Shown here piece after piece: positions 53,428 through 61,596 of a stretch of 64,000 nt of DNA. The DNA comes from Pelagicoccus sp. (GTDB lineage: Bacteria > Verrucomicrobiota > Verrucomicrobiia > Opitutales > Opitutaceae), in assembly GCA_028284635.1 (NCBI GenBank), contig JANQRJ010000019.1, positions 1 to 64,000 on the forward strand. The letters run 5' to 3'. Within the stretch, counting starts at the first letter, position 1, and each line of letters starts with the position of its first letter. The translations under genes were made by a program, and so were the position numbers. The notes under the pieces were generated by a model. The model did no database searches and was not told the origin of the DNA. It worked only from the letters and a program-made list of their open reading frames with translations.

Positions 53428-54999
53428 ATGCCAACAGACACCGAACTGGAGATAGTCAGCCAAGACAGCGAGTCAGCCTTGCGCGGAGGATGCCACGAAA
53501 TCGTCTTCTCATCCGACCACGGCAACGCCTCCAGGCTGGCCGTCATGCCAGTCCAAGTCACCTACACCCTGCCCTCCAGCGCCCGGATCACCGCCCGAGC
53601 CTTCACGCTTGGCGACGGCCGTTGCAAAGCCCGTAGCTACCTGCCGGAAGCCGGAACCTGGAAGTGGGAGGCGAAAAGCAGCGACGGCAAGGGCATCGCG
53701 ACCGGGAGCATCCAGGTCCAGCAATCGAAACTGCCCGGCAAGCTCATGATCTCCCAAAGCGACAAGCAACAGTTTCGCACGGCAAGTGGAGATACGTATC
53801 TGCATTTTGGAGACAATGCCTTCCGCTATCTCAACGAACCAGGCGACGGCTGGCAGTCGTACATCGATCAAGCCACCCAGGCAGGCTTCACCAAGATAAG
53901 CGTCTGGCTGCCAAGCCAGGAAGAAGACGCCTCGAACTTCTACGACGCCAATCGCGAGCAGCTCGACCTCGCATTCTGGGACCAGGCCGAGGAGAGACTC
54001 CTTTACGCCCTTCGCAGAGAGCCGCAAGTCCAGTTCCAGCTCAATATCTTCGCTAGCGACCGAGGCGAACTCGAACGCTACGAAGAAGGCAACCCACTCA
54101 CCCACCTCGCCGTGACCTACGCCCTCGAGCGCCTCGGCTCTCTGCCAAACGTGCACTGGTCGCTCGCTTCCGGCATCGACACGGCCAAGGACAGCGCCGT
54201 CACCCTGCAAGCCCTCTCCCGCCTCGGAAAGGCCGTCTTCGAGCAGGCCCCCTGGCACTCGCTCGTCACATGCGGCCAGGCGCGCTACGCGAACTTCCTC
54301 TTCGACCGGGAGAAATGGTGCGGCATGACCTCCCTAGGCTCCCTCGGACAAGTGACCGGAGAAATTGCAAAGACTCACCGGGGCCTCACCCACAAGCCGA
54401 TCGTAGTCGATCAGGATCGAGCCGAACACGCAGTCGCGCCCCTCCAGCCACGCTACTACTTCCGCCGCCTGTTTTGGGGACTCCTGCTCTCCGGCGCCCA
54501 CCCAAGCTACGAAGGGCTCGACACCAGCGGCAAGACCCGCGGACACAAGGCAGGCATCGCCGGCTACTACGATGCATGCCACGCCGGAAAGCTGCACAAC
54601 GGAGCCCACGACCTCCTGAACATCAAGACCTTTCTCAAGGAGACCGAAATCAGTCTCGACGGATGGATACCCGACGATGCCATCGGAGGCGGCAAGCCCC
54701 TCCTCGTGAAGGCGATGCGATCTCCATCCTCCGAACAATGCATCGTCTACATCGCCAATCCCGACTCCAGTTCCGAACACACCGGCAAGGACGGACAAGG
54801 CTTCTACTCCGACCAGAACGCGGGAGCGAGCGACATTTTCACCACCTTCAATCTTGAACTGCCATTCGGCAACGGCGCAGCCCGCTGGTTCCAGCCCTCC
54901 AGCGGCAGATGGGCCGGAGAAGTCAACATCACCAAAAGCTCCACCATTTTCCTCACACCCGAGCCCGGGGACTGGGTTCTATGGGTCTGCCGGAGCTAA
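53428..54999 (+). CDS. DUF5060 domain glycosidase-like protein, no signal peptide
   Basis: A 523-residue protein. Residues about 5-100 are the DUF5060 beta domain (HEIVFSSDHGNASRLAVM, GTWKWEAKSSDGKGI), and about 110-430 a (beta/alpha)8-type barrel similar to the DUF4038/apiosidase-like group (YLHFGDNAFRYLNEP, FTKISVWLPSQEED, HKPIVVDQDRAEHAV). A beta C-terminal domain ends in WFQPSSGRWAGEV. Relatives are usually exported; here there is no signal peptide. The usual catalytic-looking NEDRAE block reads DQDRAE, so activity is uncertain. Confidence 0.75.
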   Translation: MPTDTELEIVSQDSESALRGGCHEIVFSSDHGNASRLAVMPVQVTYTLPSSARITARAFTLGDGRCKARSYLPEAGTWKWEAKSSDGKGIATGSIQVQQSKLPGKLMISQSDKQQFRTASGDTYLHFGDNAFRYLNEPGDGWQSYIDQATQAGFTKISVWLPSQEEDASNFYDANREQLDLAFWDQAEERLLYALRREPQVQFQLNIFASDRGELERYEEGNPLTHLAVTYALERLGSLPNVHWSLASGIDTAKDSAVTLQALSRLGKAVFEQAPWHSLVTCGQARYANFLFDREKWCGMTSLGSLGQVTGEIAKTHRGLTHKPIVVDQDRAEHAVAPLQPRYYFRRLFWGLLLSGAHPSYEGLDTSGKTRGHKAGIAGYYDACHAGKLHNGAHDLLNIKTFLKETEISLDGWIPDDAIGGGKPLLVKAMRSPSSEQCIVYIANPDSSSEHTGKDGQGFYSDQNAGASDIFTTFNLELPFGNGAARWFQPSSGRWAGEVNITKSSTIFLTPEPGDWVLWVCRS

Positions 55000-55565
55000 T
55001 CGCGCTAGAAAAGGGCAGCTCCTTCACCTACTCAAAGCACTGGAAATCCCTCGAGTTGTTGGACAACCCGAGGTCGATGCGCAACTTTAGCGACCTCATG
55101 GATTTGCCTACCAAGAGAGTCGAGGAATTCCTCCACCAGCGGATACCGCTCTCCAAAACCCTGAACTGCCAAGTGATGACGGTCTCGGACAAGCATCTGC
55201 GGCTCTCCTTTCCCAAGTTCGCCAACACCGTCGAAGGAGAGGCCTATTCGGACGTAGCCGCAACCGCCCTGTGCCAACTGACAGGCTGGACCTTTCTCCA
55301 GGTCTCCCTACAGCGCCTCGACTACAAGCCGCTAATCAGCCAGACCAAGAGCTCCTGGCAAAAGCGCCGCGAAATCGACTCCAATTCCGGAACGGTCTAC
55401 GCCGAATGCGAACTGCCGGAAGACAAGCCCTGGCAGCAGTTTCTCCGCATGCTCTCCCGCAAGGCCCGCGCCCGCGTCACCATCGAGACGACCCTCAAAG
55501 ACGAACTCGGCGAAACCGCCACCTTGACCTTGGAGTACGAAGCGCGAGATTTGGATCCAGCCTGA
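54981..55565 (+). CDS. thioesterase-like protein (YiiD C-terminal domain type)
   Basis: A protein of 194 residues. After about 35 N-terminal residues comes a hot-dog-like domain of the PF09500 type: FLHQRIPLSKTLNCQVM, LRLSFPKFANTVEGEAYSD, TALCQLTGWTFLQVSLQR, and a KRREIDSNSGTVYAEC tail. It overlaps the preceding gene by 19 bp. Starting at ATG 55077 (MRNFSD) would drop the unaligned leader. It would hydrolyse acyl thioesters, but the active-site residues cannot be confirmed. Confidence 0.72.
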   Translation: MGLPELIALEKGSSFTYSKHWKSLELLDNPRSMRNFSDLMDLPTKRVEEFLHQRIPLSKTLNCQVMTVSDKHLRLSFPKFANTVEGEAYSDVAATALCQLTGWTFLQVSLQRLDYKPLISQTKSSWQKRREIDSNSGTVYAECELPEDKPWQQFLRMLSRKARARVTIETTLKDELGETATLTLEYEARDLDPA

Positions 55566-55575
55566 TCCATCCGCC

Positions 55576-56031
55576 ATGCAAAAGTCCGAACTGCTAGCCG
55601 CAGTCATCGCCACCATAGAAAAGGAACTCGCCGCAGCCACCCAAGCCGCTGTCGAGAGCGCCGAAGAGGCCACCGACGAGGAATCCCGACCGGAAAACAA
55701 ATACGACACCCGAGGCCTCGAAGCCTCCTACGTCGCCAGCGCCCAAGCCCACTACGCCCTCGACCTCAAGGAAGCCCTGCAAGCCTACCGAAACTTCGTC
55801 CCACCGGATTCAAACCCCGCCAACCCCATAGCTCTCGGTTCGATCGTCACCACGCTCGGTCCAGCCGGCCGCGAGACATTCTTCCTCGGTCCCGCCCGAG
55901 GAGGCCTCGAAATCCAAAGCCCAAACGGGACCATAACCATCCTCACCCCAAAGTCTCCCCTCGGCTCCCAGCTTCTCGGTCAACGACTCGGAGGCCAGGC
56001 CAGCCAACGCAAAATCCTACGCGTAGAGTGA
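55576..56031 (+). CDS. GreA/GreB C-terminal domain-like protein
   Basis: A 151-residue cytoplasmic protein. Residues about 1-70 are a helical, acidic region; residues about 80-145 resemble the FKBP-like C-terminal domain of transcription factor GreA/GreB (VTTLGPAGRETFFLGPA, ITILTPKSPLGSQLLGQRLGG, matching the L-x-P-x-S-P-L-G-x-x-L-L-G pattern). The N-terminal coiled coil that reaches the RNA polymerase active site is lacking, so this may be an Rnk-like relative. It starts 10 bp after the thioesterase gene. Confidence 0.72.
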   Translation: MQKSELLAAVIATIEKELAAATQAAVESAEEATDEESRPENKYDTRGLEASYVASAQAHYALDLKEALQAYRNFVPPDSNPANPIALGSIVTTLGPAGRETFFLGPARGGLEIQSPNGTITILTPKSPLGSQLLGQRLGGQASQRKILRVE

Positions 56032-56036
56032 CCTCG

Positions 56037-56113
56037 GTAGCGCGGAGCTTCAGCCCGCGTCCGCTACGGTTGGATCCTGCAACCACTAGCGCGGGCCAAA
56101 GCTCCGCGCTACG
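56037..56113. repeat. REP-like element, family A
   Basis: The outer arms are GTAGCGCGGAGCTTCAGCCC and GGGCCAAAGCTCCGCGCTAC. It fills the gap between two convergent genes (56031, 56118), like 43701-43780. Confidence 0.85.
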
Positions 56114-56117
56114 GCGG

Positions 56118-56933
56118 TCATGGAATTCGGATCGTCGTCCCCACCTGCAAGTTCGTCTCGTCGGGAATGCGATCGCGATTCGCCGCGAGGATCTCTCGCC
56201 AACGACTGCTATCGCCGTAAACCTGACGGGCAATCTTGTACAGCGAGTCGCCGGCCTTGATCGTATAGCTACGCTGGACGGGCGGAGACGCAACAGGAGC
56301 GGGATTCGCAGCAGTCGAGGCGACCGGCTGTCGCGGCGCCACGCGAATCGGTTCCTGCTCGGATGTCGGCCGATCCGCGATCCCCGATTGCTCCGCCTGC
56401 TGGCCGACCGTATTCGCCAAACGAGTACGAGTTTCGAGAAGCTGGCGCTTGAGCAGCTCGTTCTCGGAACGAAGCATTTGCACCGTATCCAAGAGCTTGA
56501 GACGCTCGAGCGGATCCTGGTACACCTTGGCATCGAAAGTCCTCGCGAATTCCTTGGTTGCCGACTTGATCAGGTCTCGCACCAGATCGACGCGCGTAGA
56601 CGCGTCCGGCAAGTCGCTGCGCAGCAACAAGGCCTCGTAGCGCTTGAAGTGGTAGATCGCCGAAACCGGATCGCGCAAATGCTTCAGGTAGATGTTGCCC
56701 GCATCCAAATGCGACTCCGGAGCCACGCCATTGCGTTTCTGGATCAGGCGCAGGAAGTTCTCCAAAGCCTCGTTTTCCATACCCCGCGCATAGAGGTCGC
56801 GGGCGCGACGGAAAACCGGATCGTCCGTCTCCGCCACAGTCTCGAAAGACGTCCGCTCCCCACAGCCCGCCAGAAGAAGCAGACTGAGAAAGGCGACGGA
56901 CGATATTCTGATAGCCTTCAAAAAGAGATTCAT
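56118..56933 (-). CDS. LysM-domain lipoprotein with helical repeats
   Basis: A 271-residue envelope lipoprotein: lipobox LLLAGC (Cys about residue 24). Helical TPR-like repeats lie at about 40-110 (RARDLYARGMENEALENFLRL), and a coiled coil at about 145-175 (QMLRSENELLKRQLLETRTRL). A Pro/Ala-rich linker follows, then a C-terminal LysM peptidoglycan-binding domain (SYTIKAGDSLYKIARQVYGDSSRW). It likely tethers the outer membrane to the cell wall. Divergent from kdsD. Confidence 0.85.
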   Translation of the reverse strand: MNLFLKAIRISSVAFLSLLLLAGCGERTSFETVAETDDPVFRRARDLYARGMENEALENFLRLIQKRNGVAPESHLDAGNIYLKHLRDPVSAIYHFKRYEALLLRSDLPDASTRVDLVRDLIKSATKEFARTFDAKVYQDPLERLKLLDTVQMLRSENELLKRQLLETRTRLANTVGQQAEQSGIADRPTSEQEPIRVAPRQPVASTAANPAPVASPPVQRSYTIKAGDSLYKIARQVYGDSSRWREILAANRDRIPDETNLQVGTTIRIP

Positions 56934-57029
56934 TTACAAGCCGAAGCAGCCCGATAAGACAGCAACCCAAGCGCCGTTTCCAAGTCCTAAATCCCACGAC
57001 CTCAAAATAGCTCCCCTCCCCCGCGACTC

Positions 57030-58010
57030 ATGGAGAATCCCCAAATCATCGCCAAAGGCCAACGTTGCCTGGACATAGAAATCGCCGCGCTCGAAGCCAC
57101 CCGCAACTCCTTAGGAGAGGGCTTCGCCAAAGTCGCCCTCGCCATCAAGCAGACCCTCGCCCAAGGAAACAAGCTCATCCTCAGCGGCGTCGGCAAAAAC
57201 GCCCACATCTGCAACAAGCTCGTCGGCACCCTCAACAGCATCGGAGCTCCCTCCTGCTTTCTCGACCCCGTGCAAGCCCTTCACGGCGACATGGGGCTCT
57301 GCCGCTCCGGAGACGCTCTGCTCGCCCTCAGCAATAGCGGGGAAACCGCAGAGCTGCTCCGTTTCCTCCCACTCGCCAAACGCTTCGACCTGAAGACGGT
57401 CGCCGTCACCTCCAAAGCCGACTCCAGCCTCTACGAGATCTGCGACTACCAGCTCCTCTACGTGGCCGAACGCGAAGCTTGCCCCCTCGAACTCGCCCCA
57501 ACAGCCAGCACCACGGCCAGCCTAGCCATTGGCGACGCGCTCGCCATGGTCCTGCTCGAGCTCAACGCAGTCAGCCGCGAAGACTTCGCCAAATACCACC
57601 CTGCCGGAAGCCTCGGCCAAACCCTCGCTCCCCGAGTCGATCAGATCATGCGCCCAGCCGAGCGACTCGCCGTCATGCCTCTAGATGCAAGCTGCCGACA
57701 ATGCCTGGCAACAATGTCCGAAAAAAGCAGCGGCTGCATCGCCCTCATCCAACCCGACGGCACGCTCGCCGGCATCCTCACCGATGGCGATATCCGCCGC
57801 TACATCCTCACCCACCCGAATTTCCTCGAAACGCAAGCCTCCCAAGTGATGACCCCAAAGCCCATCGCCATAGCCTCCGGAGCCTACGCCGCCCAGGCGC
57901 TCAAGACCTTCGAGCAGCACAGCATCGACGATCTCATCGTAGTCGACTCCCAAAACCGCCCCATCGGCGTCATCGACGGCCAAGACCTCACCAAACTCCG
58001 AGTCGTCTAG
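57030..58010 (+). CDS. kdsD: arabinose-5-phosphate isomerase (KdsD/KpsF)
   Basis: Makes D-arabinose 5-phosphate for the Kdo sugar of lipopolysaccharide. The 326-residue protein has an N-terminal SIS domain (LILSGVGKNAHICNKLVGTL, ALSNSGETAELL, EREACPLELAPTASTTASLAIGD, the last a KpsF signature) and two C-terminal CBS domains (about 205-320). The catalytic Lys, two Glu and His expected for the family are present in these blocks. No kdsA-C or lpx genes are adjacent. Confidence 0.93.
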   Translation: MENPQIIAKGQRCLDIEIAALEATRNSLGEGFAKVALAIKQTLAQGNKLILSGVGKNAHICNKLVGTLNSIGAPSCFLDPVQALHGDMGLCRSGDALLALSNSGETAELLRFLPLAKRFDLKTVAVTSKADSSLYEICDYQLLYVAEREACPLELAPTASTTASLAIGDALAMVLLELNAVSREDFAKYHPAGSLGQTLAPRVDQIMRPAERLAVMPLDASCRQCLATMSEKSSGCIALIQPDGTLAGILTDGDIRRYILTHPNFLETQASQVMTPKPIAIASGAYAAQALKTFEQHSIDDLIVVDSQNRPIGVIDGQDLTKLRVV

Positions 58011-58050
58011 CCCCCCTCTCCACCCTCCTCCCACACCACAAGCGAGACAT

Positions 58051-58076
58051 TTAATTCTCCAACGTTAGAGAATTAA
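58051..58076. promoter_or_regulatory. candidate PaaX-type operator, distal copy
   Basis: TTAATTCTC-CAACGTTA-GAGAATTAA, a 26-bp palindrome with one mismatch pair. It lies 124 bp before the PaaX-like gene. Confidence 0.65.
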
Positions 58077-58138
58077 CTGAACGAAAATAGCCCTTCGCCA
58101 GCTTCAACAGGGCCCAGTCTCACCTGAAGGCGGTGAAG

Positions 58139-58164
58139 ATAATTCTCTAACGTTGGAAATTTAA
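58139..58164. promoter_or_regulatory. candidate PaaX-type operator, proximal copy
   Basis: ATAATTCTC-TAACGTTG-GAAATTTAA, the second copy of the 26-bp site, matching the distal copy at 21 of 26 positions. It sits 36 bp before the start codon of the PaaX-like gene, so it likely overlaps the promoter. Confidence 0.65.
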
Positions 58165-58199
58165 TTGCGCGACCGTCGTAAAATCGAGACCGTCGGCAA

Positions 58200-58997
58200 A
58201 TGCGTTTGAATGGAAGGACCAGGGACATCATCGATATCATTTGCATGACTGGACTCGACCTGCTCGCAAACGCCGGCCGACCTCATTCGGCAATGATGCG
58301 CAGCAATGGCTGGGATGATTTCGATCAAGGCCGACGCCGTCTTCAAAACCTGCGCAAACGAGGCCTGATCGACTGGCAAGACGAGCCAGAGAGGGAATCA
58401 TGGGTTCCGCAAGTCACTTATGCCGGGAAGGAACTGCTGGCCCATCTCGTCGATCCAGAAACCTATTGGAACGCGAAGTGGGACGGCCGATGGCGCCTCA
58501 TGACTTTCGATCTCGGCCGCGGAGAGTACCGGTCCCGCAAACGCCTCGACACTTGGCTAGCAAACCGCCGTTTCGGGCGACTTCAGGGCAGCATCTGGAT
58601 CAGCCCCCGTCCTTATAGCGACTGGGCAAAGCAGATAGACGGAATGGAAATCGATCCTAGGGACGCCCTCTTCTTCGACGGGCACCCATTGGGAGGACTG
58701 GATTCGAAGGAAGTGGTGTCGAAAGCCTGGGATTTCGCGAAGATCAACGAACTTCACGAGGCGTATCTTCGCTTCCACGAACGGACTTCGCACCCAAGCT
58801 CCTCGGCGGGCGACGTAGAAGAAACCTTCGCCTCCTGGTATCGAGAGGAATCGAATCTGTGGCGGGAGCTGATGGCAATCGATCCACTACTCCCCAGCGT
58901 ACTGCACCCGCCAGCCTACAAAGGACGGCAATCCTGGGACGCTCGAAAGCAAGCCTTCGTCTCCTGGAAGACGCGTCTCGAAACAAGTCCAAGCTAA
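58200..58997 (+). CDS. PaaX-family transcriptional regulator
   Basis: A 265-residue repressor-type protein. The N-terminal winged helix (about 5-75) has MMRSNGWDDFDQGRRRLQNLRKRGLI and precedes a ferredoxin-like middle domain with the hallmark WDGRWRLMTFDLGRGEYRSRKRLDTWL, seen in PaaX and related to the Cas2 fold. The C-terminal helical domain ends with DPLLPSVLHPPAYKG. PaaX represses phenylacetate degradation genes in Escherichia coli, but no paa gene is present here. Twin palindromes upstream suggest autoregulation. Confidence 0.88.
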   Translation: MRLNGRTRDIIDIICMTGLDLLANAGRPHSAMMRSNGWDDFDQGRRRLQNLRKRGLIDWQDEPERESWVPQVTYAGKELLAHLVDPETYWNAKWDGRWRLMTFDLGRGEYRSRKRLDTWLANRRFGRLQGSIWISPRPYSDWAKQIDGMEIDPRDALFFDGHPLGGLDSKEVVSKAWDFAKINELHEAYLRFHERTSHPSSSAGDVEETFASWYREESNLWRELMAIDPLLPSVLHPPAYKGRQSWDARKQAFVSWKTRLETSPS

Positions 58998-59174
58998 GAC
59001 TCGCTCTCCTGTCGCGAAACGCGAAACGGAAAAGAGGCGACAAAGAGGCCAGTTTCTAGGAATTGACCCATTCCAGGACGGGCATGCTTGGTTTCGAGCT
59101 TGTCTGCTCGACTCCGGAACGCCTTCTGCTGAAACGGATGCCGACGTTTGCAAAACTCAGAGTCCAGCAAGCAA

Positions 59175-59732
59175 ATGAACTTCTTCGAAAACACAGAACT
59201 CGACGCGATACTCCGTCACGCTCTCACCACCACAGGGATCCTCCTAATGGCGTTCGCCATCTGGCTGCTGCTCTCCCGAGGCCTCAACGCTCTCGAGCGT
59301 CGCACCAAGATCTCCCAAGCCGTCCTTCTGCCCGTCCGCCTTGCCCTGCGCTACGGCATCATGCTTGTCGCCGCGCTGCTTCTTTTTTCCACCTACGGCA
59401 TCCAAATCGGAAGCTTCTGGACTGTCGTTTCCACCGTAATCGGTCTAGTCGCCATAGGCTTCGTCGCCGTCTGGAGCGTGCTGAGCAACCTATCGGCCAC
59501 CTTTCTTCTGCTTATCTTCCAGCCGTTCCGGGTAGGCGACTACGTAGCCATCGTAGGCGAGGAAGTCAAAGGCAGGGTCATCGACATCAACTTCATGTTC
59601 ACCACCATACGCAGTCTCAGCGGCGATACCTTCCAAGTCCCCAACAACCAGTTTTTCCAAAAGAGCTCCATCAAGCCCGCCGATCCCGAGGCCTTCGAAA
59701 AAGGCCCGGATTCCTCCTCCCCACCCTCCTGA
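59175..59732 (+). CDS. small MscS-family mechanosensitive channel
   Basis: A 185-residue membrane protein from ATG 59175 (MNFFENTELDAIL). It has about three membrane helices (TTTGILLMAFAIWLLL, YGIMLVAALLLFSTYGI and the pore-lining GLVAIGFVAVWSVLSNLSA) followed by the start of the beta domain (FQPFRVGDYVAIVGEEVKGRVIDINFMFTT in parts, and the VPNNQFF motif). The normal C-terminal alpha/beta region is almost wholly missing; the protein stops soon after the beta domain within a repeat, so it may be shortened. Confidence 0.83.
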   Translation: MNFFENTELDAILRHALTTTGILLMAFAIWLLLSRGLNALERRTKISQAVLLPVRLALRYGIMLVAALLLFSTYGIQIGSFWTVVSTVIGLVAIGFVAVWSVLSNLSATFLLLIFQPFRVGDYVAIVGEEVKGRVIDINFMFTTIRSLSGDTFQVPNNQFFQKSSIKPADPEAFEKGPDSSSPPS

Positions 59733-59808
59733 TCTTCATCTGCTTCTACTTCTTCATCTCCACCAAAGCCCGAGAAGTAGATGAAGAAGTAGAAGCAGAT
59801 GAAGAGTT
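59729..59808. repeat. purine/pyrimidine hairpin repeat at the mscS 3' end
   Basis: The left arm is GATCTTCATCTGCTTCTAC and following to 59759. The right arm is GAAGTAGATGAAGAAGTAG to 59806. The stop codon of the channel gene lies in the first bases of the left arm. Confidence 0.8.
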
Positions 59809-59944
59809 GGAAGCGGATGCGCTCAGCTGCTAAATCAGGAGGGGCGCGTAGAATCCGGGCGGAAAAATCCAGTCGGTAGAAAAAAGGTCGATGATTTTCA
59901 AGGAAAGCTGTCCACCCTACCCAAAACCACCGACCAAAATCCTC

Positions 59945-61357
59945 ATGAGAAGCGCCAAAACGATCCTCGTCCGCCATGCCACTATTGGAGCCATCGGTCT
60001 AGCTCTAGCCATCGGCTTCATGACCCTGCCCTTTCTCGCCGCCTACCGCGAACAGCTAGCTACCATGGTTGGCCTGTCCACCGCCATAATTTGGGCGCCC
60101 CTAGGCGTCTGCCTCCTAGGGCTGCACTGGCTTCTCCTAAAACGCTCCATCTCCGACATCGCCGAGCCGCTCGACCAGCTCGTCAAGGAAGCCGAGCGCG
60201 AAGGACAGAACTTCGCCTTCAAAATCAAAAGCAAATGCCAGGAAGAGGATGCCCTCAAGCGCTGCATCGAAGCCGCCAACCTGAAGGCTAAGGAAGCCGA
60301 CGATCGGGCCGAGGAATACGAGACCGAACTCGCCTGGACTGCCGAACAGCTCGAAGCCTCCAAGCAGAAAGCCGCCCACGCGGAGCTCAAGCTCGCCGAA
60401 AACGAGCAGCGTTCCAAGGACCTGTACGTCGAAAACGACCGTCTCAACTCGTCGAAACTCGCCCTTGAACTCACTCTCGAAAACGAACGGAAATCCAAGG
60501 TCGGCGTCGAAGTAGAAAAGCGCTCCGAGGAAATCTACAACCAGATGGAGCGAGCCGTCACCGCCGCCGCCTACAAGGCCATCTGGATTCCCAGCCTCGT
60601 ACACGAACTCAAGACCCCGATCTCTCATATCGAAGAACGCTCCAGCCGGCTGAAGGAAAACTGGAGCCAAACCTCCTTCGCCAGCATCAACGACGAGCTC
60701 GCCTACATTTGCCAGCAAGCCCAAGCCCAACTCAAGCTCCTCGACGACATCCTCGCTCGGCAGCCAAGCCCAGTACAGGAAGCTCCCGCTAAACCCGAGA
60801 CTCCCAGTCAACCGAAGAGCGACGCGCCAACCAAAGCGAAGCTCGCGATAGCAGCGAAACCCGAAGAGCCGACTCCGGCAGCTCCCGCAGCGCCCAGTTT
60901 CGAAATCCCCGCCGACAGCGATGCGGCGCCGACCGAAGCCGCTCCCAAACCCGCACAACGGATTCTCCACACTGCCGAGTCGTCGAGTCTAGACCTGAAG
61001 ACCCTCCTGCACGACCTCGCCAACGATTTCGCGAAAGTCTCACCCGACTTGAACATCTGCCTCGACATTGACCCCGACATCGAAGTGCAGATCGAAGACG
61101 ACACCCTATTCTGCCTCCTGCAAAACATGGTCGGCTCCGCCGTCGAACAACTCGCCGAAGGCGACCTCACCATCGGCGTCGACCTCCACGCCGACCATAT
61201 CGACTTCGACGTTGCCTGCGACGGCCCGCAAAAAGCCAACCGCGCCCTCGACCTCACCAAAGCCGAAATCCTGGCCGAAGACCTGGCCGGCGAAATCGAA
61301 GTCGACGCCCCCTCCCCCTCTGAGTGTCATCTCTCCTTCCGCTACCAATTCAACTGA
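59945..61357 (+). CDS. degenerate histidine kinase-like membrane protein
   Basis: A 470-residue protein with two membrane segments (about residues 10-30 and 45-65), a HAMP-like linker (KRSISDIAEPLDQLVKEAE), and a long coiled coil (about 85-200). A dimerisation-type His block, LVHELKTPISHIEERS, and a Pro/Ala-rich linker (270-340) follow. Last is a C-terminal domain that resembles a kinase ATPase but lacks G1 and G2 glycine boxes; only an N-box-like LLQNMVGSAVEQL remains. Histidine is present but ATP binding looks lost. It may be a signalling scaffold. Confidence 0.68.
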   Translation: MRSAKTILVRHATIGAIGLALAIGFMTLPFLAAYREQLATMVGLSTAIIWAPLGVCLLGLHWLLLKRSISDIAEPLDQLVKEAEREGQNFAFKIKSKCQEEDALKRCIEAANLKAKEADDRAEEYETELAWTAEQLEASKQKAAHAELKLAENEQRSKDLYVENDRLNSSKLALELTLENERKSKVGVEVEKRSEEIYNQMERAVTAAAYKAIWIPSLVHELKTPISHIEERSSRLKENWSQTSFASINDELAYICQQAQAQLKLLDDILARQPSPVQEAPAKPETPSQPKSDAPTKAKLAIAAKPEEPTPAAPAAPSFEIPADSDAAPTEAAPKPAQRILHTAESSSLDLKTLLHDLANDFAKVSPDLNICLDIDPDIEVQIEDDTLFCLLQNMVGSAVEQLAEGDLTIGVDLHADHIDFDVACDGPQKANRALDLTKAEILAEDLAGEIEVDAPSPSECHLSFRYQFN

Positions 61358-61436
61358 GGAGCGGTCCAAGAGAGAGGCGCCCGAGACCATCGACGATTCT
61401 CGCGAACGCGGTCGGGTGCGATTAGGACGTTGTCCT

Positions 61437-61484
61437 GGTAGGGACCGATCGCCGAGCGGTCCGCACCGCAAGGTCCCGCACTAC
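61437..61484. repeat. REP-like element, family C, partial
   Basis: GGTAGGGACCGATCGCCGAG and an inner arm GGTCCGC; an imperfect second arm AAGGTCCCGCACTAC ends near 61484. The family also occurs at 6225. Confidence 0.65.
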
Positions 61485-61596
61485 GCTGCACACGCGACAC
61501 GACACTACAAAAGCGCAGCCTTGATCGCGCAAACCGCAACAGGCGCGCTCCCTCTCGCATTGCCTATCCGAGCTCGAGGTGCATCATGCTCAAGTC

